The position numbers and the translations under genes are program-made. Source: Bifidobacterium breve (GTDB taxonomy: Bacteria; Actinomycetota; Actinomycetes; Nanopelagicales; Nanopelagicaceae). Taken from it: a stretch of DNA of 60,803 bases. Numbering within the stretch: position 1 is the stretch's first letter; every line of letters begins with the position of its first letter. The notes under the pieces were generated by a model that worked only from the letters and a program-made list of their open reading frames with translations, had not been told where the DNA came from and searched no databases. This document shows positions 19,209-28,716 of the stretch, in pieces. Location of the stretch: assembly GCA_945860245.1 (NCBI GenBank), contig CAMAPO010000006.1:1-60803 (forward strand), read 5' to 3'.

Positions 19209-20612
19209 TTACTTCTCGCTTATCTGTGAGATAGACCAACGTGGCCCTTGTGCTGTGTCTTCAATAGTTATACCGAGTGCAGCAAGCCCATCTCGAATCT
19301 GATCAGATGCTGCAAAATCTTTTCGATCGCGCGCTGCGGTGCGTTGCGCCAAAGCGAGTTGAATTACGCCATCAAGAGCGTCTGTTAAATCCGCACCACC
19401 TGAAATTGCAAAAGCTGGATCGAATGGATCGCAACCTAGAATCTCCAACGCGCCGCGAATTTCGCTGGCTGCTGCAGCAATTACTGTCTTATCTCCAGAA
19501 GTTACTGCGCTATTTCCTAAGCGTAGCGCTTCAGATATCCCCGCTAAAGCAGTTGGTACCGCTAAATCATCGTTCATTGCATCGGTAAAGCCTTTAGAAA
19601 TAACTGGAATTGGTGCTGAACCTAAAATTTCAGTGGCGCGATTTAAGAAACCTTCAATACGGCGAAAGGCGGTCGCAGATTCAGCGAGTGCTTCATGTGA
19701 AAACTCGAGCATTGAACGGTAATGCGCGCTGCCGAGATACCAACGTAATTCAATTCCGCGGACCGTTTTCAAGAGTTCGGCGACTTGTAGTGAGTTACCA
19801 AGTGACTTACTCATCTTTTCGCCAGATGCGGTTACCCAAGCGTTATGCATCCAACGCTGAGAAAATGCATATCCGGCAGCTTCTGATTGCGCGATCTCGT
19901 TTTCGTGGTGCGGGAAGATTAAATCTAATCCACCACCGTGGATATCAAATGCTTCACCTAAATAAGCATGCGCCATTGCAGAACATTCCAAGTGCCAACC
20001 GGGCCGACCTGCCCCCCAAGGTGTTGGCCAAGAAGGATCTCCCGGCTTTGCCGCTTTCCATAGCGCAAAATCACGCGGATCTTTTTTAAATGTCTCATCA
20101 GCATCGGCTGCAGAGAGCAGATCATCTAACTTCTGCCGCGAAAGAGTTAGGTAAGAATCTAATTTGCGAACTTCTAGGTAAACATCACCATTGCCTGGTG
20201 CATATGCCGCACCGCGTTCAATTAACAATGACATTAAATCAATCATTTGTGTGATGTGGCCAGTTGCGCGTGGTTCATATGTCGGAGGCTGCACATTTAA
20301 AGCGGCATAAGCATCAGAGAATGCGCGTTCGTACTTCATAGCGACAGCCCACCAAGCTGCTTTTTCGTGAACTGCCTTATGCAAAATCTTGTCATCGATA
20401 TCGGTGACGTTGCGGATAAAGGTGACGTTATAGCCAGATTTACTTAACCAGCGTCGTAAAATATCAAAGTTAACGCCTGAGCGAACATGGCCGATATGTG
20501 GCGGTGCCTGCACCGTTGCACCACATAGATAAATACCAACTTCGCCACTCTTTAGTGGCACAAATGGGGATGTGGTTCGCGTTAGCGTGTCATATAAAGA
20601 TAGCGAACTCAT
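19209..20612 (-). CDS. cysS: Cysteinyl-tRNA synthetase
   Basis: A 467-residue class I synthetase. It has the zinc ligand in YLCGATVQ, the HIGH motif in [20 protein letters not shown], the cysteine-binding block [13 protein letters not shown], and the KMSKS loop EKMSKSLGN. The C-terminal DALR-type region begins near residue 340 and ends with the [20 protein letters not shown] pattern. The MshC paralogue was considered and rejected because the length and the APPHIGH/KMSKS pattern are those of CysS. TAGACT (complement of 20619-20624) lies 6 nt upstream of the ATG, so the transcript starts at or next to the start codon. Followed directly by rlmB. Confidence 0.97.
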   Translation of the reverse strand: MSSLSLYDTLTRTTSPFVPLKSGEVGIYLCGATVQAPPHIGHVRSGVNFDILRRWLSKSGYNVTFIRNVTDIDDKILHKAVHEKAAWWAVAMKYERAFSDAYAALNVQPPTYEPRATGHITQMIDLMSLLIERGAAYAPGNGDVYLEVRKLDSYLTLSRQKLDDLLSAADADETFKKDPRDFALWKAAKPGDPSWPTPWGAGRPGWHLECSAMAHAYLGEAFDIHGGGLDLIFPHHENEIAQSEAAGYAFSQRWMHNAWVTASGEKMSKSLGNSLQVAELLKTVRGIELRWYLGSAHYRSMLEFSHEALAESATAFRRIEGFLNRATEILGSAPIPVISKGFTDAMNDDLAVPTALAGISEALRLGNSAVTSGDKTVIAAAASEIRGALEILGCDPFDPAFAISGGADLTDALDGVIQLALAQRTAARDRKDFAASDQIRDGLAALGITIEDTAQGPRWSISQISEK

Positions 20613-20635
20613 TGGCTAAGTCTATCTTGCAACGC

Positions 20636-21757
20636 TTATTTAGAATAAATCAGCGCTGATGCAATGGCGGCAATGCCCTTGCCTTCGCCAGTTAAGCCCA
20701 TTCCATCAGTAGTCGTTGCAAGCAGTGCGACTTCTGTTCCACCTAATGCCTGCGATAGCGCAGCGATCGCCTCTGTACGACGCGAACCAATCTTGGGGCG
20801 ATTTCCAATTACCTGCACTGATACATGTGAAATTTTATAACTGGCCTTTTCAACTAAAGCGAGCGTTTCTTTTAATAGCATCACACCAGATGCACCGGCA
20901 TATTCAGGTTGATTTGTTCCGAAGTTTGAACCCAAATCTCCTAAACCACTCGCCGCAAATAACGCATCGCAGATCGCATGTGCTGCAACATCGCCATCAG
21001 AATGTCCTTCAACTCCATCTTGATCAGGCCATAACAAACCAGCTAACCAAAGTGGGCGACCTGCTTCAAAGTGATGCGCATCCACGCCAACGCCAGTTTT
21101 AAAGGATTTTGATTGGCCTAAGAATTGCAGCGCAGTTGCTAGATCAGATGCAGTTGTAATCTTCAAAGCTCGCTCTTCACCTGCGATGATGCGAACTGGT
21201 TTTCCGAGTGATTCCACTAGCGCAGCATCATCTGTTGCCTCCGCAGATGTTGCATGTGCTTGATTAATGAGTGCATAGGTAAATCCTTGGGGAGTTTGAA
21301 TCTTGCGCATCGAAGTGCGATCTGGGGTCGAGGTGACAATTCCATCGGCGCTAACAACTTTTACAGTATCGGTTTGGGCAAGACCCGGGATAACTGCAAC
21401 ATCGCCAGCTTTGAGTGCGGCCACAACGCTCTGCGCCAGCGCCGGCGATGCAAGTGCGCGAGCAGCATCATGAATTAATACATATTCAGCTTCACATAAA
21501 ACTTTAGATAAACCGATTCGAACGCTTTCAGAGCGCGTTGCTCCACCTGTCACAACTGTGATGCCATCGCCAACTAGCTCTTGTATTTGCTTCTCATATC
21601 CAGCAGGTGCGGTTACGATAATTTGATCTGCCACCGATGAGATTGAAGAAACGGCATGTTCGATTAAGGTGCGGTCACCGAGTTGGATTAACGCTTTGGG
21701 AATCGCTGCGCCAAATCTTTCGCCACTGCCGGCAGCGGCGATGATTGCGGCGATCAT
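20636..21757 (-). CDS. ispDF: Bifunctional IspD/IspF (MEP pathway)
   Basis: A 373-residue fusion of two isoprenoid enzymes. Residues 1-210 are the cytidylyltransferase Isp[21 protein letters not shown] (nucleotide loop), [14 protein letters not shown] and RKIQTPQGF. Residues 218-373 are the cyclase Isp[21 protein letters not shown] (metal Asp and His), [19 protein letters not shown], and the C-terminal [20 protein letters not shown]. They catalyse the third and fifth steps towards IPP and DMAPP. In mycobacteria the two are adjacent separate genes; here they are fused. It lies between carD and cysS in the same direction, the standard actinobacterial order. Confidence 0.95.
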   Translation of the reverse strand: MIAAIIAAAGSGERFGAAIPKALIQLGDRTLIEHAVSSISSVADQIIVTAPAGYEKQIQELVGDGITVVTGGATRSESVRIGLSKVLCEAEYVLIHDAARALASPALAQSVVAALKAGDVAVIPGLAQTDTVKVVSADGIVTSTPDRTSMRKIQTPQGFTYALINQAHATSAEATDDAALVESLGKPVRIIAGEERALKITTASDLATALQFLGQSKSFKTGVGVDAHHFEAGRPLWLAGLLWPDQDGVEGHSDGDVAAHAICDALFAASGLGDLGSNFGTNQPEYAGASGVMLLKETLALVEKASYKISHVSVQVIGNRPKIGSRRTEAIAALSQALGGTEVALLATTTDGMGLTGEGKGIAAIASALIYSK

Positions 21758-21773
21758 GAGTTAGGTGCGCTAA

Positions 21774-22256
21774 TTAAGAAGCGAGAACCTCGTCAAGGAG
21801 AATTGCAGCCTTTTCTTCATCTGTGCGCTCGGCAAGAGCTAGCTCAGAGACAAGGATCTGCTTCGCCTTGGCGAGCATACGTTTTTCACCAGCAGAGAGA
21901 CCGCGATCTAGATCACGACGGTATAGATCCCGTACAACTTCGGCGACCTTGATTACATCTCCTGAGGCAAGTTTTTCAAGATTGGCCTTGTAGCGACGTG
22001 ACCAGTTTGTTGGCTCTTCGGTATATGGCTGGCGAAGTACGTTAAATACACGATCAAGTCCGGCGCTATCGACCACATCGCGAACTCCGACGAGATCTAC
22101 ATTATCTGCAGGAACGCGAACTGTGAGATCTCCTTGTGCAACTTTCAAGACTAGGTAGGTACGCTCTTCGCCCTTGATGATGCGAGTTTCAATCGCTTCG
22201 ATTAGAGCTGCTCCGTGATGAGGATAAACAACGGTTTCGCCGACCTTAAATGTCAT
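21774..22256 (-). CDS. carD: CarD-family transcriptional regulator
   Basis: A 160-residue protein. The N-terminal RNA-polymerase-interacting (TRCF-like Tudor) domain begins [20 protein letters not shown] and has [18 protein letters not shown]. The C-terminal helical DNA-binding domain includes [17 protein letters not shown] with the conserved tryptophan that wedges the promoter minor groove, and ends [20 protein letters not shown]. It stabilises open complexes at most promoters in actinobacteria, including rRNA promoters. A GAAGGG box precedes the ATG. It is first in the carD-ispDF direction and divergent from a lipoprotein gene. Confidence 0.96.
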   Translation of the reverse strand: MTFKVGETVVYPHHGAALIEAIETRIIKGEERTYLVLKVAQGDLTVRVPADNVDLVGVRDVVDSAGLDRVFNVLRQPYTEEPTNWSRRYKANLEKLASGDVIKVAEVVRDLYRRDLDRGLSAGEKRMLAKAKQILVSELALAERTDEEKAAILLDEVLAS

Positions 22257-22361
22257 GTGTTGCCCTTCGCTAGAGAGACAATTCTACCAGCGATTTTGAA
22301 TCGAGAAAACCCCATTTAATAAGGGGGAAACCGAGGTAAAAGGCGTGAGAGAATATGCCCC

Positions 22362-22883
22362 ATGCGTCGCGCCATCACAACGATCTCTGCGCTCTTAATC
22401 GCTACATCACTTACCGCTTGCGGAGCGGGCCAAAACGCAGCGACACGAAATATTACGAAAGTAACTGATGGTGCTGAGCTATCAATTACTCAAAATGGTA
22501 GTGCTATAAAGATCGTTAATTTACTGCTTGTTGCAACCGAATCTGGCGATGCAGTCGTTGTCGGCACCATTATTAATCAAGGGGCAGAGACCGATCAATT
22601 GCTCGGAATCGCAGTTGGCGGCAACACCGCAGTAATTACAGGTGACACAACACTTAAACAGAGCGCCCCGCTTCGTTTTGAAGGTGAGCGCGCCAATGTG
22701 AAGGCGGTATTTGCTGGTGTTAGACCGGTTGCTGGCCGTAACGTAAAACTTAGCCTAGGTTTTGCACGCGCCGGCTTGGTTACGGCGGAAGTGATTATTC
22801 GTGACAGACGTGATGATTACAAGAATGTAGATTCGAAGCTACCTGAGGTTACTTCTTCCCCTGATTCGCAACAGTCTGAATAG
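22362..22883 (+). CDS. Putative lipoprotein of unknown function
   Basis: A 173-residue exported protein. It starts with a lipoprotein signal peptide ([20 protein letters not shown]) with a lipobox ending at Cys20, so it should be lipid-anchored on the outer face of the membrane. The rest is a single beta-rich domain with [20 protein letters not shown], reminiscent of copper-chaperone or FixG-like immunoglobulin folds, but no family can be named securely. The C-terminal tail is polar. It lies between carD (divergent) and gpmA (convergent). Its last 35 nt overlap the end of gpmA. GAGAAT lies 7 nt before the ATG and may be a leaderless -10 box. Confidence 0.8.
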   Translation: MRRAITTISALLIATSLTACGAGQNAATRNITKVTDGAELSITQNGSAIKIVNLLLVATESGDAVVVGTIINQGAETDQLLGIAVGGNTAVITGDTTLKQSAPLRFEGERANVKAVFAGVRPVAGRNVKLSLGFARAGLVTAEVIIRDRRDDYKNVDSKLPEVTSSPDSQQSE

Positions 22884-23598
22884 CCGCTTTCGCAGCTTCT
22901 GGATCTAAGTACTCTCCACCTTTTTTAACGGGCTTAAAGTCTGTATCTAACTTATACAGCAGCGGAATCCCGGTTGGAATATTTAACTCTGCGATATCTG
23001 ACTCTGAAATCCCGTCCAGATGCATGACAAGTGCCCGAAGTGAATTTCCGTGTGCGGTAACAAGAACGCGCTTACCCGCCTTTAGATCAGGAAGAATCGA
23101 TTCTTGCCAATAAGGAATCATTCGCTCCACTACATCCTTTAAACATTCCGTCGCTGGCAGATCAGAACCTAAACCAGCGTAACGCGCATCGCTAGCTTGG
23201 CTATAAGGATCGTTGGCATCGATCGGCGGAGGCGGTACATTAAATGAACGGCGCCATAATTTAAATTGTTCTTCACCGTACTTTGCCAGCGTCTCTTTCT
23301 TATCCTTACCTTGTAGAGCGCCGTAGTGACGTTCATTTAAGCGCCAAGAGCGACGAACCGGAATCCAGTTGCGATCGCACGAATCTAGAGCAAGTTGTGA
23401 AGTATGGATTGCACGACGCAATAAAGATGTGTGAACCACATCAGGTAATAAATTGCGTTCGGCCAATAACTTACCACCGCGCACTGCTTCTGCTTCTCCG
23501 ACAGTCGAAAGGCGGACATCTACCCAACCAGTAAAGAGATTTTTTGCATTCCACTCAGATTCACCGTGGCGCAATAAGATCAATTCGTAGTTAGACAT
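22849..23598 (-). CDS. gpmA: 2,3-bisphosphoglycerate-dependent phosphoglycerate mutase
   Basis: A 249-residue glycolytic enzyme interconverting 3- and 2-phosphoglycerate. [20 protein letters not shown] contains the phosphohistidine loop; [19 protein letters not shown], the insertion [18 protein letters not shown] and [19 protein letters not shown] carry the remaining signature. Cytoplasmic, normal length. It follows the YbjN gene (33-nt gap) in the same direction, as in mycobacteria (mshA, YbjN, gpm1). Its 3' end overlaps the lipoprotein gene on the other strand by 35 nt. Confidence 0.97.
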   Translation of the reverse strand: MSNYELILLRHGESEWNAKNLFTGWVDVRLSTVGEAEAVRGGKLLAERNLLPDVVHTSLLRRAIHTSQLALDSCDRNWIPVRRSWRLNERHYGALQGKDKKETLAKYGEEQFKLWRRSFNVPPPPIDANDPYSQASDARYAGLGSDLPATECLKDVVERMIPYWQESILPDLKAGKRVLVTAHGNSLRALVMHLDGISESDIAELNIPTGIPLLYKLDTDFKPVKKGGEYLDPEAAKAAIQTVANQGKK

Positions 23599-23630
23599 AG
23601 CCCTATCTTGCCATGTGCTGAGGTCAATAA

Positions 23631-24113
23631 TTAAATCAAATGCTTAAAGGCATCAAGATTTGCTAAAGATTCTCCGCGGTTTAGCCGCCAAGCCCATTCA
23701 CGACGTATTGAGTTGGCAAATCCGAGTTCAAGCAGTGGGTTAAATGATGAATCAGAATATTGCAGCACCGCACCGACTAAACGATCTATCTCGCGATCAT
23801 TGATCGCCGCAAGTGGCAAACGTCCCACTAGAAAAATATCACCTAGTTCATTAATGGCAAAAGCGATTCCGTACATCCCGGCATTCTTTGCCATGCACCA
23901 AGCGTGAACGGCACCTTCATTTTCATCGGGTTTGCGAATTACAAAAGCGTTGATACTCAAGGAGTGATCGCCAACAATCAAGGCACAGTGAGTCTGTAGT
24001 TTCTTCTCACCAGGCAGAGTAATCAGAAAAGTATTGGCATCTTTTCGGTCATATTCCAGATCGTGCGAATCTAAGAATTCTTCAATTACGATCCGAGGAT
24101 CAATCGCCGCCAT
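23631..24113 (-). CDS. YbjN-domain protein
   Basis: A 160-residue soluble protein of the YbjN family, related in fold to type III secretion chaperones. The pattern includes [56 protein letters not shown], and the final HLI. The actinobacterial member sits between mshA and gpm in mycobacteria, exactly as here. Biochemical function is unknown. It starts 3 nt after the end of mshA, indicating translational coupling. No signal peptide or cysteine cluster is visible. Confidence 0.85.
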   Translation of the reverse strand: MAAIDPRIVIEEFLDSHDLEYDRKDANTFLITLPGEKKLQTHCALIVGDHSLSINAFVIRKPDENEGAVHAWCMAKNAGMYGIAFAINELGDIFLVGRLPLAAINDREIDRLVGAVLQYSDSSFNPLLELGFANSIRREWAWRLNRGESLANLDAFKHLI

Positions 24114-24116
24114 TTA

Positions 24117-25376
24117 TTAACCGATCGATTTGTTAACGCGCGCTGCCTCGGTGAGCACTTGATCGTAAATGTCTAAGGTCCCGCGCGCGGTGGCATCCCA
24201 TCCGAAGTGCGAAGCGTGCTCGATCGCGCCCATTGAAAGCAAAACGCGACGTTGCGGCTCTTGCAACAAGCGCGCTAAAACAGAAGACCAAGCTCGGGGA
24301 TCGTGGCCATCAACTAATACGCCAGAAATACCATCAGCAACTGCGGTGCGAAGTCCACCAACTGCAGTTGCGACAACAGGTGTGCCACACGCTTGTGCTT
24401 CAAGTGCGACTAAACCGAAACTTTCAGAATAACTTGGGACACAAACTAAGTCAGCGGCTCGATACCAGTTAGGAAGTTCAGTACGCGCAACCGGTGCGGA
24501 AAATGAAATTACATCATCAATACCGAGCCAAGTAACTAGCTCCTTTAACCGTTCAACTTCATTGCGATTGGCACCTGATGCCCCACCAACAATAAATACT
24601 CGCAACTTAGGGCGCAGAAGCGGAGTATGCGAAAGCATTTCAGCGGTTGCACGAATCAATACTTCTGTGCCTTTATGAGGCTGAATGCGACCTACAAAGA
24701 TAATTACGAGAGCATTGCTATCTACCGCAATTACTTTACGAGCGGCAGCGCGGCCCGCGCCAGGAGTGAAGTTATAAAGATCAACTCCGGGAGTCACCAC
24801 ATGAACAATGTCAGGACAAGCCTCGTACAACGAAACCAGACTGGCTGCTTCTGCATCAGTATTAGCAGTTAAGGCATTAGCCGCAGCAACAATCTGGGTT
24901 TCACCTTGCACGCGAATCATTGGCTCAGGCGTTTCGCCTTCAGCAAGACTTAAATTCTTCACCCGCGCCATAGTGTGCATGGTGTGCACCAACTGCATCT
25001 TTAACTCTTTAGCAACTGGCATCGCTACTTTTCCTGATAGCCAGTAATGAGAATGAATTAAGTCATATCTACGATCACCCGAAAGTGCTTTTTTAAACTC
25101 CGCACTTAGTTCGTTAAAGTGCGCTGGTACTTGTTCTTTGGTCCAGTGCAGATCGTGGCCGGCATCTAGGTGATGAACATTTACACCTGGAGATAGCTCA
25201 ACAACTGCAGGAAGATCTAAATGATCGCGGCGTGTGAAGATATCTACTTCAACGCCTTGGGCTGCCATTCGCGCTGCACTTTCAGCAACGTAGATATTCA
25301 TTCCACCAGCGTCACCAATTCCCGCCTGCTCAAGTGGGCAGGTGTGGACCATCAACATGGCCACGCGACGTTTCAT
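24117..25376 (-). CDS. mshA: D-inositol-3-phosphate glycosyltransferase (mycothiol synthesis, first step)
   Basis: A 419-residue GT-B (GT4) glycosyltransferase joining GlcNAc from UDP-GlcNAc to inositol-3-phosphate. N-terminal motif VHTCPLEQAGIGDAGGMNIY with VAESAARMA is diagnostic for MshA. The donor-binding half has IIFVGRIQPHKGTEVLI, PSYSESFGLVALEAQACGTP and a C-terminal Rossmann fold. The ATG at 25376 was chosen because an upstream ATG at 25421 falls inside the asparaginase gene and adds residues not typical of the family. It implies mycothiol as the thiol buffer. mshB and mshC are not in this window; a reduced mshD is at 31.4 kb. Confidence 0.93.
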   Translation of the reverse strand: MKRRVAMLMVHTCPLEQAGIGDAGGMNIYVAESAARMAAQGVEVDIFTRRDHLDLPAVVELSPGVNVHHLDAGHDLHWTKEQVPAHFNELSAEFKKALSGDRRYDLIHSHYWLSGKVAMPVAKELKMQLVHTMHTMARVKNLSLAEGETPEPMIRVQGETQIVAAANALTANTDAEAASLVSLYEACPDIVHVVTPGVDLYNFTPGAGRAAARKVIAVDSNALVIIFVGRIQPHKGTEVLIRATAEMLSHTPLLRPKLRVFIVGGASGANRNEVERLKELVTWLGIDDVISFSAPVARTELPNWYRAADLVCVPSYSESFGLVALEAQACGTPVVATAVGGLRTAVADGISGVLVDGHDPRAWSSVLARLLQEPQRRVLLSMGAIEHASHFGWDATARGTLDIYDQVLTEAARVNKSIG

Positions 25377-25395
25377 ACCCGAAGGATACGCCCCA

Positions 25396-26319
25396 TTAAA
25401 TCGTGGCGCGAATGGTGCCAATTACACGCGGCCCACCCATTACTTTTTCAGGTGTTAGCGCTGTATCGATACCAAAATCTTTTAAGCAAGCGTGCACAAT
25501 GGTGCGAAATGCACGAAGAGAACCATCGCTTACTTTAAATACAAAGGTACGGCCATCGGAGAGTGAGCAGACATTTACCGCTTCCGCGCCATCTTTCATA
25601 AATAAGCCAGATACTTGCTGCATCATCTCGGTGTTGTGGCGGCCAATCCCACCAACCATTTCAGGAAAGGCGCGCGCAGCGTTCATAACGCTCTGATGAA
25701 CCGCATCAGTTGAAACAGTAATCGTGCGAATTGCACGCGCTAATCCGATTAATGAAAGCAAGAAGAGCGGTGCACCACATCCATCGGTAGAAGTTAAAGA
25801 GATTGTCTCTCCCGCTAAATTCTCTAACTCTTCCTTGATCGCCAATTGCAGTGGATGGTCTTGCGCTAAATAGTTTTCGATCGCCCAACCATTTTTGACA
25901 CAAGTTGCCAACATTGCGGCATGCTTTCCGCTGCAGTTCATCGCGATTCGACTCGGTGGGTTTTCACCCCACGCACTACGCTCGGCATCACCTAGCGGAC
26001 GATCGAGTGCGCATTGCAGAGCGCTTTCAGCTAAGCCGACTGATGCCAAGATTTCACGAGCACCATCAATGTGCGCCTTACTACCAGAATGACTGGATTG
26101 GGCAAGTGCCAACAAGTGCGGTTCTAAATCCAAACCGTGACGCACCATGGCAGATGCTTGTGCACATTTAACTGTTGAGCGAGGAAATATCTTGGTTTCT
26201 ACATCACCAAGTGATTTAAAGATTGAGCCATCCGCATTTAGCGCTACAAGAAGTCCACGGTGTTCTGATTCAACAACGCCATCACGAACGTATTCGGCTA
26301 AGACTGCATCATTGAACAT
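25396..26319 (-). CDS. Asparaginase (Asparaginase_II family)
   Basis: A 307-residue protein of the actinobacterial/rhizobial L-asparaginase II family. Visible family blocks: VVESEHRGLLVALNADGS at the N-terminus, FPRSTVKCAQASAMVRHG, MNCSGKHAAMLATCVKNGW (with the conserved Cys-Ser pair and Lys-His) and STDGCGAPLFLLSL. It hydrolyses asparagine to aspartate and ammonia, probably in the cytoplasm since no signal peptide is seen. It follows the nitrobindin gene by 16 nt and precedes mshA by 19 nt, so it is likely part of the same long transcript. Confidence 0.9.
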   Translation of the reverse strand: MFNDAVLAEYVRDGVVESEHRGLLVALNADGSIFKSLGDVETKIFPRSTVKCAQASAMVRHGLDLEPHLLALAQSSHSGSKAHIDGAREILASVGLAESALQCALDRPLGDAERSAWGENPPSRIAMNCSGKHAAMLATCVKNGWAIENYLAQDHPLQLAIKEELENLAGETISLTSTDGCGAPLFLLSLIGLARAIRTITVSTDAVHQSVMNAARAFPEMVGGIGRHNTEMMQQVSGLFMKDGAEAVNVCSLSDGRTFVFKVSDGSLRAFRTIVHACLKDFGIDTALTPEKVMGGPRVIGTIRATI

Positions 26320-26335
26320 TTTATTTTTGCTCTTT

Positions 26336-26836
26336 TTACTCGGATTGGCGTTCTAGTGATGACCAAATATGAGCTTGTAGCTCTTGGCCTTCGGCAGCCA
26401 TGTCATAAGCAAAAAATAGTTCACCAGCAACTAAGCCATATAAACGCACACCGGCTGTGACTATCTTCGCCGTTGGCGCAGAATATCCCTGGTCCATTAC
26501 CAGTTGAATCTTGGGACCATCAAACTGTCCAACCCATCCTTCAGAAATTCCGGTGTTATGTGAGATCACTACTTCTAAAACATTATTCGGCCTTACGCGC
26601 CAGAAGCCAGTCTCTGACGCAGCAGGGCGAATGATCTCGCCATCTTTATCAATGATCCAAGAACGCGAGTAGTAATTTAAAAAGGGGCGACCATCATGGT
26701 TAAAGACAACTTCATGTGCATACTCAAAACTTTCAATGGTCGGATAATCTCCTCGACCTTTTCCACGCCAAGTGCCAACTAGCCACGCCAATGGATTTAA
26801 ATCTGGGTGCAGTCCCTCAGGAATTGTAAAGACCAC
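26336..26836 (-). CDS. Nitrobindin-like heme-binding beta-barrel protein
   Basis: A 166-residue member of the nitrobindin (FABP-like, DUF1794) family. The N-terminal LAWLVGTWRGKGRGDYP contains the family's GTWxGxG glycine motif. The C-terminal HIWSSLER holds the histidine that binds ferric heme in characterised members. It probably binds heme and scavenges or isomerises peroxynitrite or NO in the cytoplasm. The GTG start at 26836 directly follows the stop of the 44-residue membrane protein gene (TAAGTG), so it is translationally coupled. Mycobacteria have nitrobindin beside YgfZ and the SseC/rhodanese genes, the same neighbourhood. Confidence 0.9.
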   Translation of the reverse strand: MVFTIPEGLHPDLNPLAWLVGTWRGKGRGDYPTIESFEYAHEVVFNHDGRPFLNYYSRSWIIDKDGEIIRPAASETGFWRVRPNNVLEVVISHNTGISEGWVGQFDGPKIQLVMDQGYSAPTAKIVTAGVRLYGLVAGELFFAYDMAAEGQELQAHIWSSLERQSE

Positions 26837-26971
26837 TTAAAGTCTGCCCCTTCGATAAGTACGTGAATCACGTGCTTGAGATTGGCGACGACCGCGAAAT
26901 CCGTAAATCACCAGCGCAATACCAATCACCAGAGAGATAACTCCAAGAAGAATAGCGCTAACGATTTCCAC
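26837..26971 (-). CDS. Small single-span membrane protein (44 aa)
   Basis: A short gene starting at GTG 26969-26971 and stopping at 26837. The product has a hydrophobic segment of about 22 residues (IVSAILLGVISLVIGIALVI) followed by an arginine-rich tail containing RGRRQSQARDSRTYRRG. By the positive-inside rule the tail would face the cytoplasm. A TTAAGG stretch just upstream could act as the ribosome-binding site. The stop codon directly abuts the nitrobindin GTG. No family recognised. Support comes from tight packing, a sensible membrane topology and lack of any other use of this sequence. Confidence 0.6.
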   Translation of the reverse strand: MEIVSAILLGVISLVIGIALVIYGFRGRRQSQARDSRTYRRGRL

Positions 26972-26988
26972 ACCTTAATCCTAAGGGT

Positions 26989-27063
26989 TTAGAGCTTCTT
27001 CACCGTCCACATTATGACCAGCATCGCCACCAGGACAACCAAGCCTTGTCCGATCGTCTCCAT
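26989..27063 (-). CDS. Tiny membrane peptide (24 aa)
   Basis: The ATG at 27061-27063 follows directly on the YgfZ stop codon (TAAATG), and the reading frame ends at 26989. The product is one hydrophobic helix (GQGLVVLVAMLVIMW) with an acidic residue at the N-terminal end and TVKKL at the C-terminal end. Such peptides can be real membrane components, but at this size a chance frame cannot be excluded. The exact stop-start abutment and its position before another small membrane protein gene are the main evidence. Confidence 0.42.
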   Translation of the reverse strand: METIGQGLVVLVAMLVIMWTVKKL

Positions 27064-27969
27064 TTATGCGGGCACAATCACTTGTTGCGATGCAGCCACG
27101 TTTTCCACCAGCAACTGCGCATCGACTGATGTTGTCCGTTTAACGATGGCGAGTGCGATTGGGCCAAGTTCAAAGTGGCGCGCAACTGTGCCGAGAAAAC
27201 CAACTTGTACTTCACCGTTCATTACTGGAGTTCCAGGTGCCGGCATTACAACTTGGCTGCCATCTAAATGTAATAAAACTAGGCGACGTGGTGGATTGCC
27301 GAGATTAAATATTTTTGCGACTGTTTCTTGGCCGCGATAACAGCCCTTATTCATATGTACTGACTTATTGAGCACGCCGAGTTCGTTAGGGATTGATTTA
27401 TGATCGGTATCGAAACCGATACGTGGCCGACCCGCAGCAACGCGTTCTGCATCGAGTGCCCAAGTGCCAACTTGCATTGCAGTAGCCCCAAAAGTCTCTT
27501 GCATCTCTTTTAGCTCTGCACGTGGAACCAGAGCAAAGGGTCCGCCAATTTCATTTGCAATACCTGGTGCGCGCAAAACAACAAGCTCATTTGATGCATC
27601 ACGTACATCAACGCGCAACATAAATTTCATCTTCTGCAAGTATGCAATTAAATTTTCAATGTAACCTGGATCAAGAACTAGCCAAGTAGTTTCGCCATCA
27701 TCAACTAAATTAAATTGATACTCGACATGGCCTTGTGGATCCAAGATCAGCGCAGATACCCATTGGCCAACACTTAGTTCAGATAAATGTTGGGTAGTTA
27801 AATCGTGTAACCATTTCAGGCGATCTATGCCTGAAACCGCGATGATATTTAGATGAGAAAGATCAGCCCAAGCCTTTCCTTCTAGCATCGCTCTCTGTTC
27901 TTTATTAGGTTCGCCAAAATGCCAAATGGCGCCTTTATCGACGCCATCTTCTACATATACCGCTGTCAT
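27064..27969 (-). CDS. ygfZ: YgfZ/GcvT-domain folate-binding protein
   Basis: A 301-residue protein of the YgfZ (COG0354) family, a folate-binding helper for repair or assembly of Fe-S clusters. The diagnostic motif K-G-C-Y-x-G-Q-E is present in NKGCYRGQETVAKIFNLGNP. The N-terminal GcvT-like fold starts around DLSHLNIIAVSGIDRLKWLH. Cytoplasmic. The catalytic-type cysteine in the motif is intact. It follows the Fur-family gene by 2 nt and is followed without gap by a tiny membrane peptide gene. The grouping with nitrobindin and sulfurtransferase genes is shared with mycobacteria. Confidence 0.92.
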   Translation of the reverse strand: MTAVYVEDGVDKGAIWHFGEPNKEQRAMLEGKAWADLSHLNIIAVSGIDRLKWLHDLTTQHLSELSVGQWVSALILDPQGHVEYQFNLVDDGETTWLVLDPGYIENLIAYLQKMKFMLRVDVRDASNELVVLRAPGIANEIGGPFALVPRAELKEMQETFGATAMQVGTWALDAERVAAGRPRIGFDTDHKSIPNELGVLNKSVHMNKGCYRGQETVAKIFNLGNPPRRLVLLHLDGSQVVMPAPGTPVMNGEVQVGFLGTVARHFELGPIALAIVKRTTSVDAQLLVENVAASQQVIVPA

Positions 27970-27971
27970 AA

Positions 27972-28379
27972 TTACTTAACGCACGCGGCGCATAACCCAT
28001 AAACAGCAAAGTGAGTGACATCTGTTTTAAAGCCGTAATCATCAGCTAAATTTTGTACAAAGTTTGTGGCGGCGCTAATTGGCGCATCTCCAACAGAACC
28101 GCAATCGCTGCAAACTAGGTGTAGATGAGTTAACTCTTCGGCTGCGTGGTAAGTCGCACCACCATGACCCAGGTGGGTATGTTGCACAAGACCGACATTT
28201 TCAAGAGTTTCTAGGTTGCGATAAACAGTTGAAAGATTGATTCCAGGATGAGTTGCGCGCACCTTTTCGGCAACTTCTTCAGGCGTGGCATGGCCGAGTT
28301 CGCGCACTGCAGATAAAACGAGTTCACGTTGTGGCGTTAAGCGCAGACCTTTATCGCGGAGTTCATGTCTATCGGCCAT
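27972..28379 (-). CDS. Fur-family metalloregulator
   Basis: A 135-residue Fur-superfamily repressor. The N-terminal winged helix carries LRLTPQRELVLSAVRELGHA and LSTVYRNLETLENVGLVQH (recognition helix). The regulatory domain has THLHLVCSDCGSVGD with the first CxxC and ends with YGLCAACVK, the second CxxC of the structural zinc site. It could be Fur, Zur or PerR; the ligand residues visible do not decide between iron, zinc and peroxide sensing. It is 2 nt upstream of ygfZ, so an Fe-S or oxidative-stress link is attractive. Normal length. Confidence 0.9.
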   Translation of the reverse strand: MADRHELRDKGLRLTPQRELVLSAVRELGHATPEEVAEKVRATHPGINLSTVYRNLETLENVGLVQHTHLGHGGATYHAAEELTHLHLVCSDCGSVGDAPISAATNFVQNLADDYGFKTDVTHFAVYGLCAACVK

Positions 28380-28394
28380 AGGTAAAGCCTACCT

Positions 28395-28715
28395 TTAAAG
28401 TGAAATGATGAGATCAGCAGGAACGCCTTGCGCAGCGGTTACTTGCTGCTCTACGCGCGCACCCGGTGCTTGAACTACGAGAGTCCAGACACCAGGGGCG
28501 GCGAAGAAACGAAACTGTCCTTGCAAATTAGTTGGAAGTTCTGCGGTGAATTCTCCGTCACGATCTAACAATCGCACATATGCGTTACCGACCGGAGTTC
28601 CGTTAGGTACTCCATCGTCCCCTGCCTTTAATACAACACCTTGGATGATTGTTTGTGTTGTAACGTCAATGCCATCGAGTAATGGACCGCCGGGAGTTGC
28701 ACCGCAGGTTTTCAA
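28395..28715 (-). CDS. sseC: DUF1416 protein (SseC-like)
   Basis: A 106-residue protein matching actinobacterial DUF1416, called SseC in mycobacteria, always beside a CysA-type rhodanese. The N-terminus MKTCGATPGGPLLDGID has the family's conserved cysteine. The rest is a beta-sandwich resembling prealbumin or carboxypeptidase-regulatory domains: VVLKAGDDGVPNGTPVGNAY, FTAELPTNLQGQFRFFAAPG and VWTLVVQAPGA. Function is unproven; association suggests sulfur transfer. It starts 1 nt after the rhodanese stop, so the two are coupled. Confidence 0.9.
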   Translation of the reverse strand: MKTCGATPGGPLLDGIDVTTQTIIQGVVLKAGDDGVPNGTPVGNAYVRLLDRDGEFTAELPTNLQGQFRFFAAPGVWTLVVQAPGARVEQQVTAAQGVPADLIISL

Positions 28716-28716
28716 C

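Noticed and set aside
19209-20612. MshC (mycothiol ligase) instead of CysS
   Set aside because: MshC is a CysS paralogue and mshA is nearby, but length, the HIGH and KMSKS contexts and the pairing with rlmB are those of CysS.
22290-22330. Intrinsic terminator between carD and the lipoprotein gene
   Set aside because: The ACCCC/GGGG stem is only 4-5 bp and lies between two divergent starts, where no terminator is expected.
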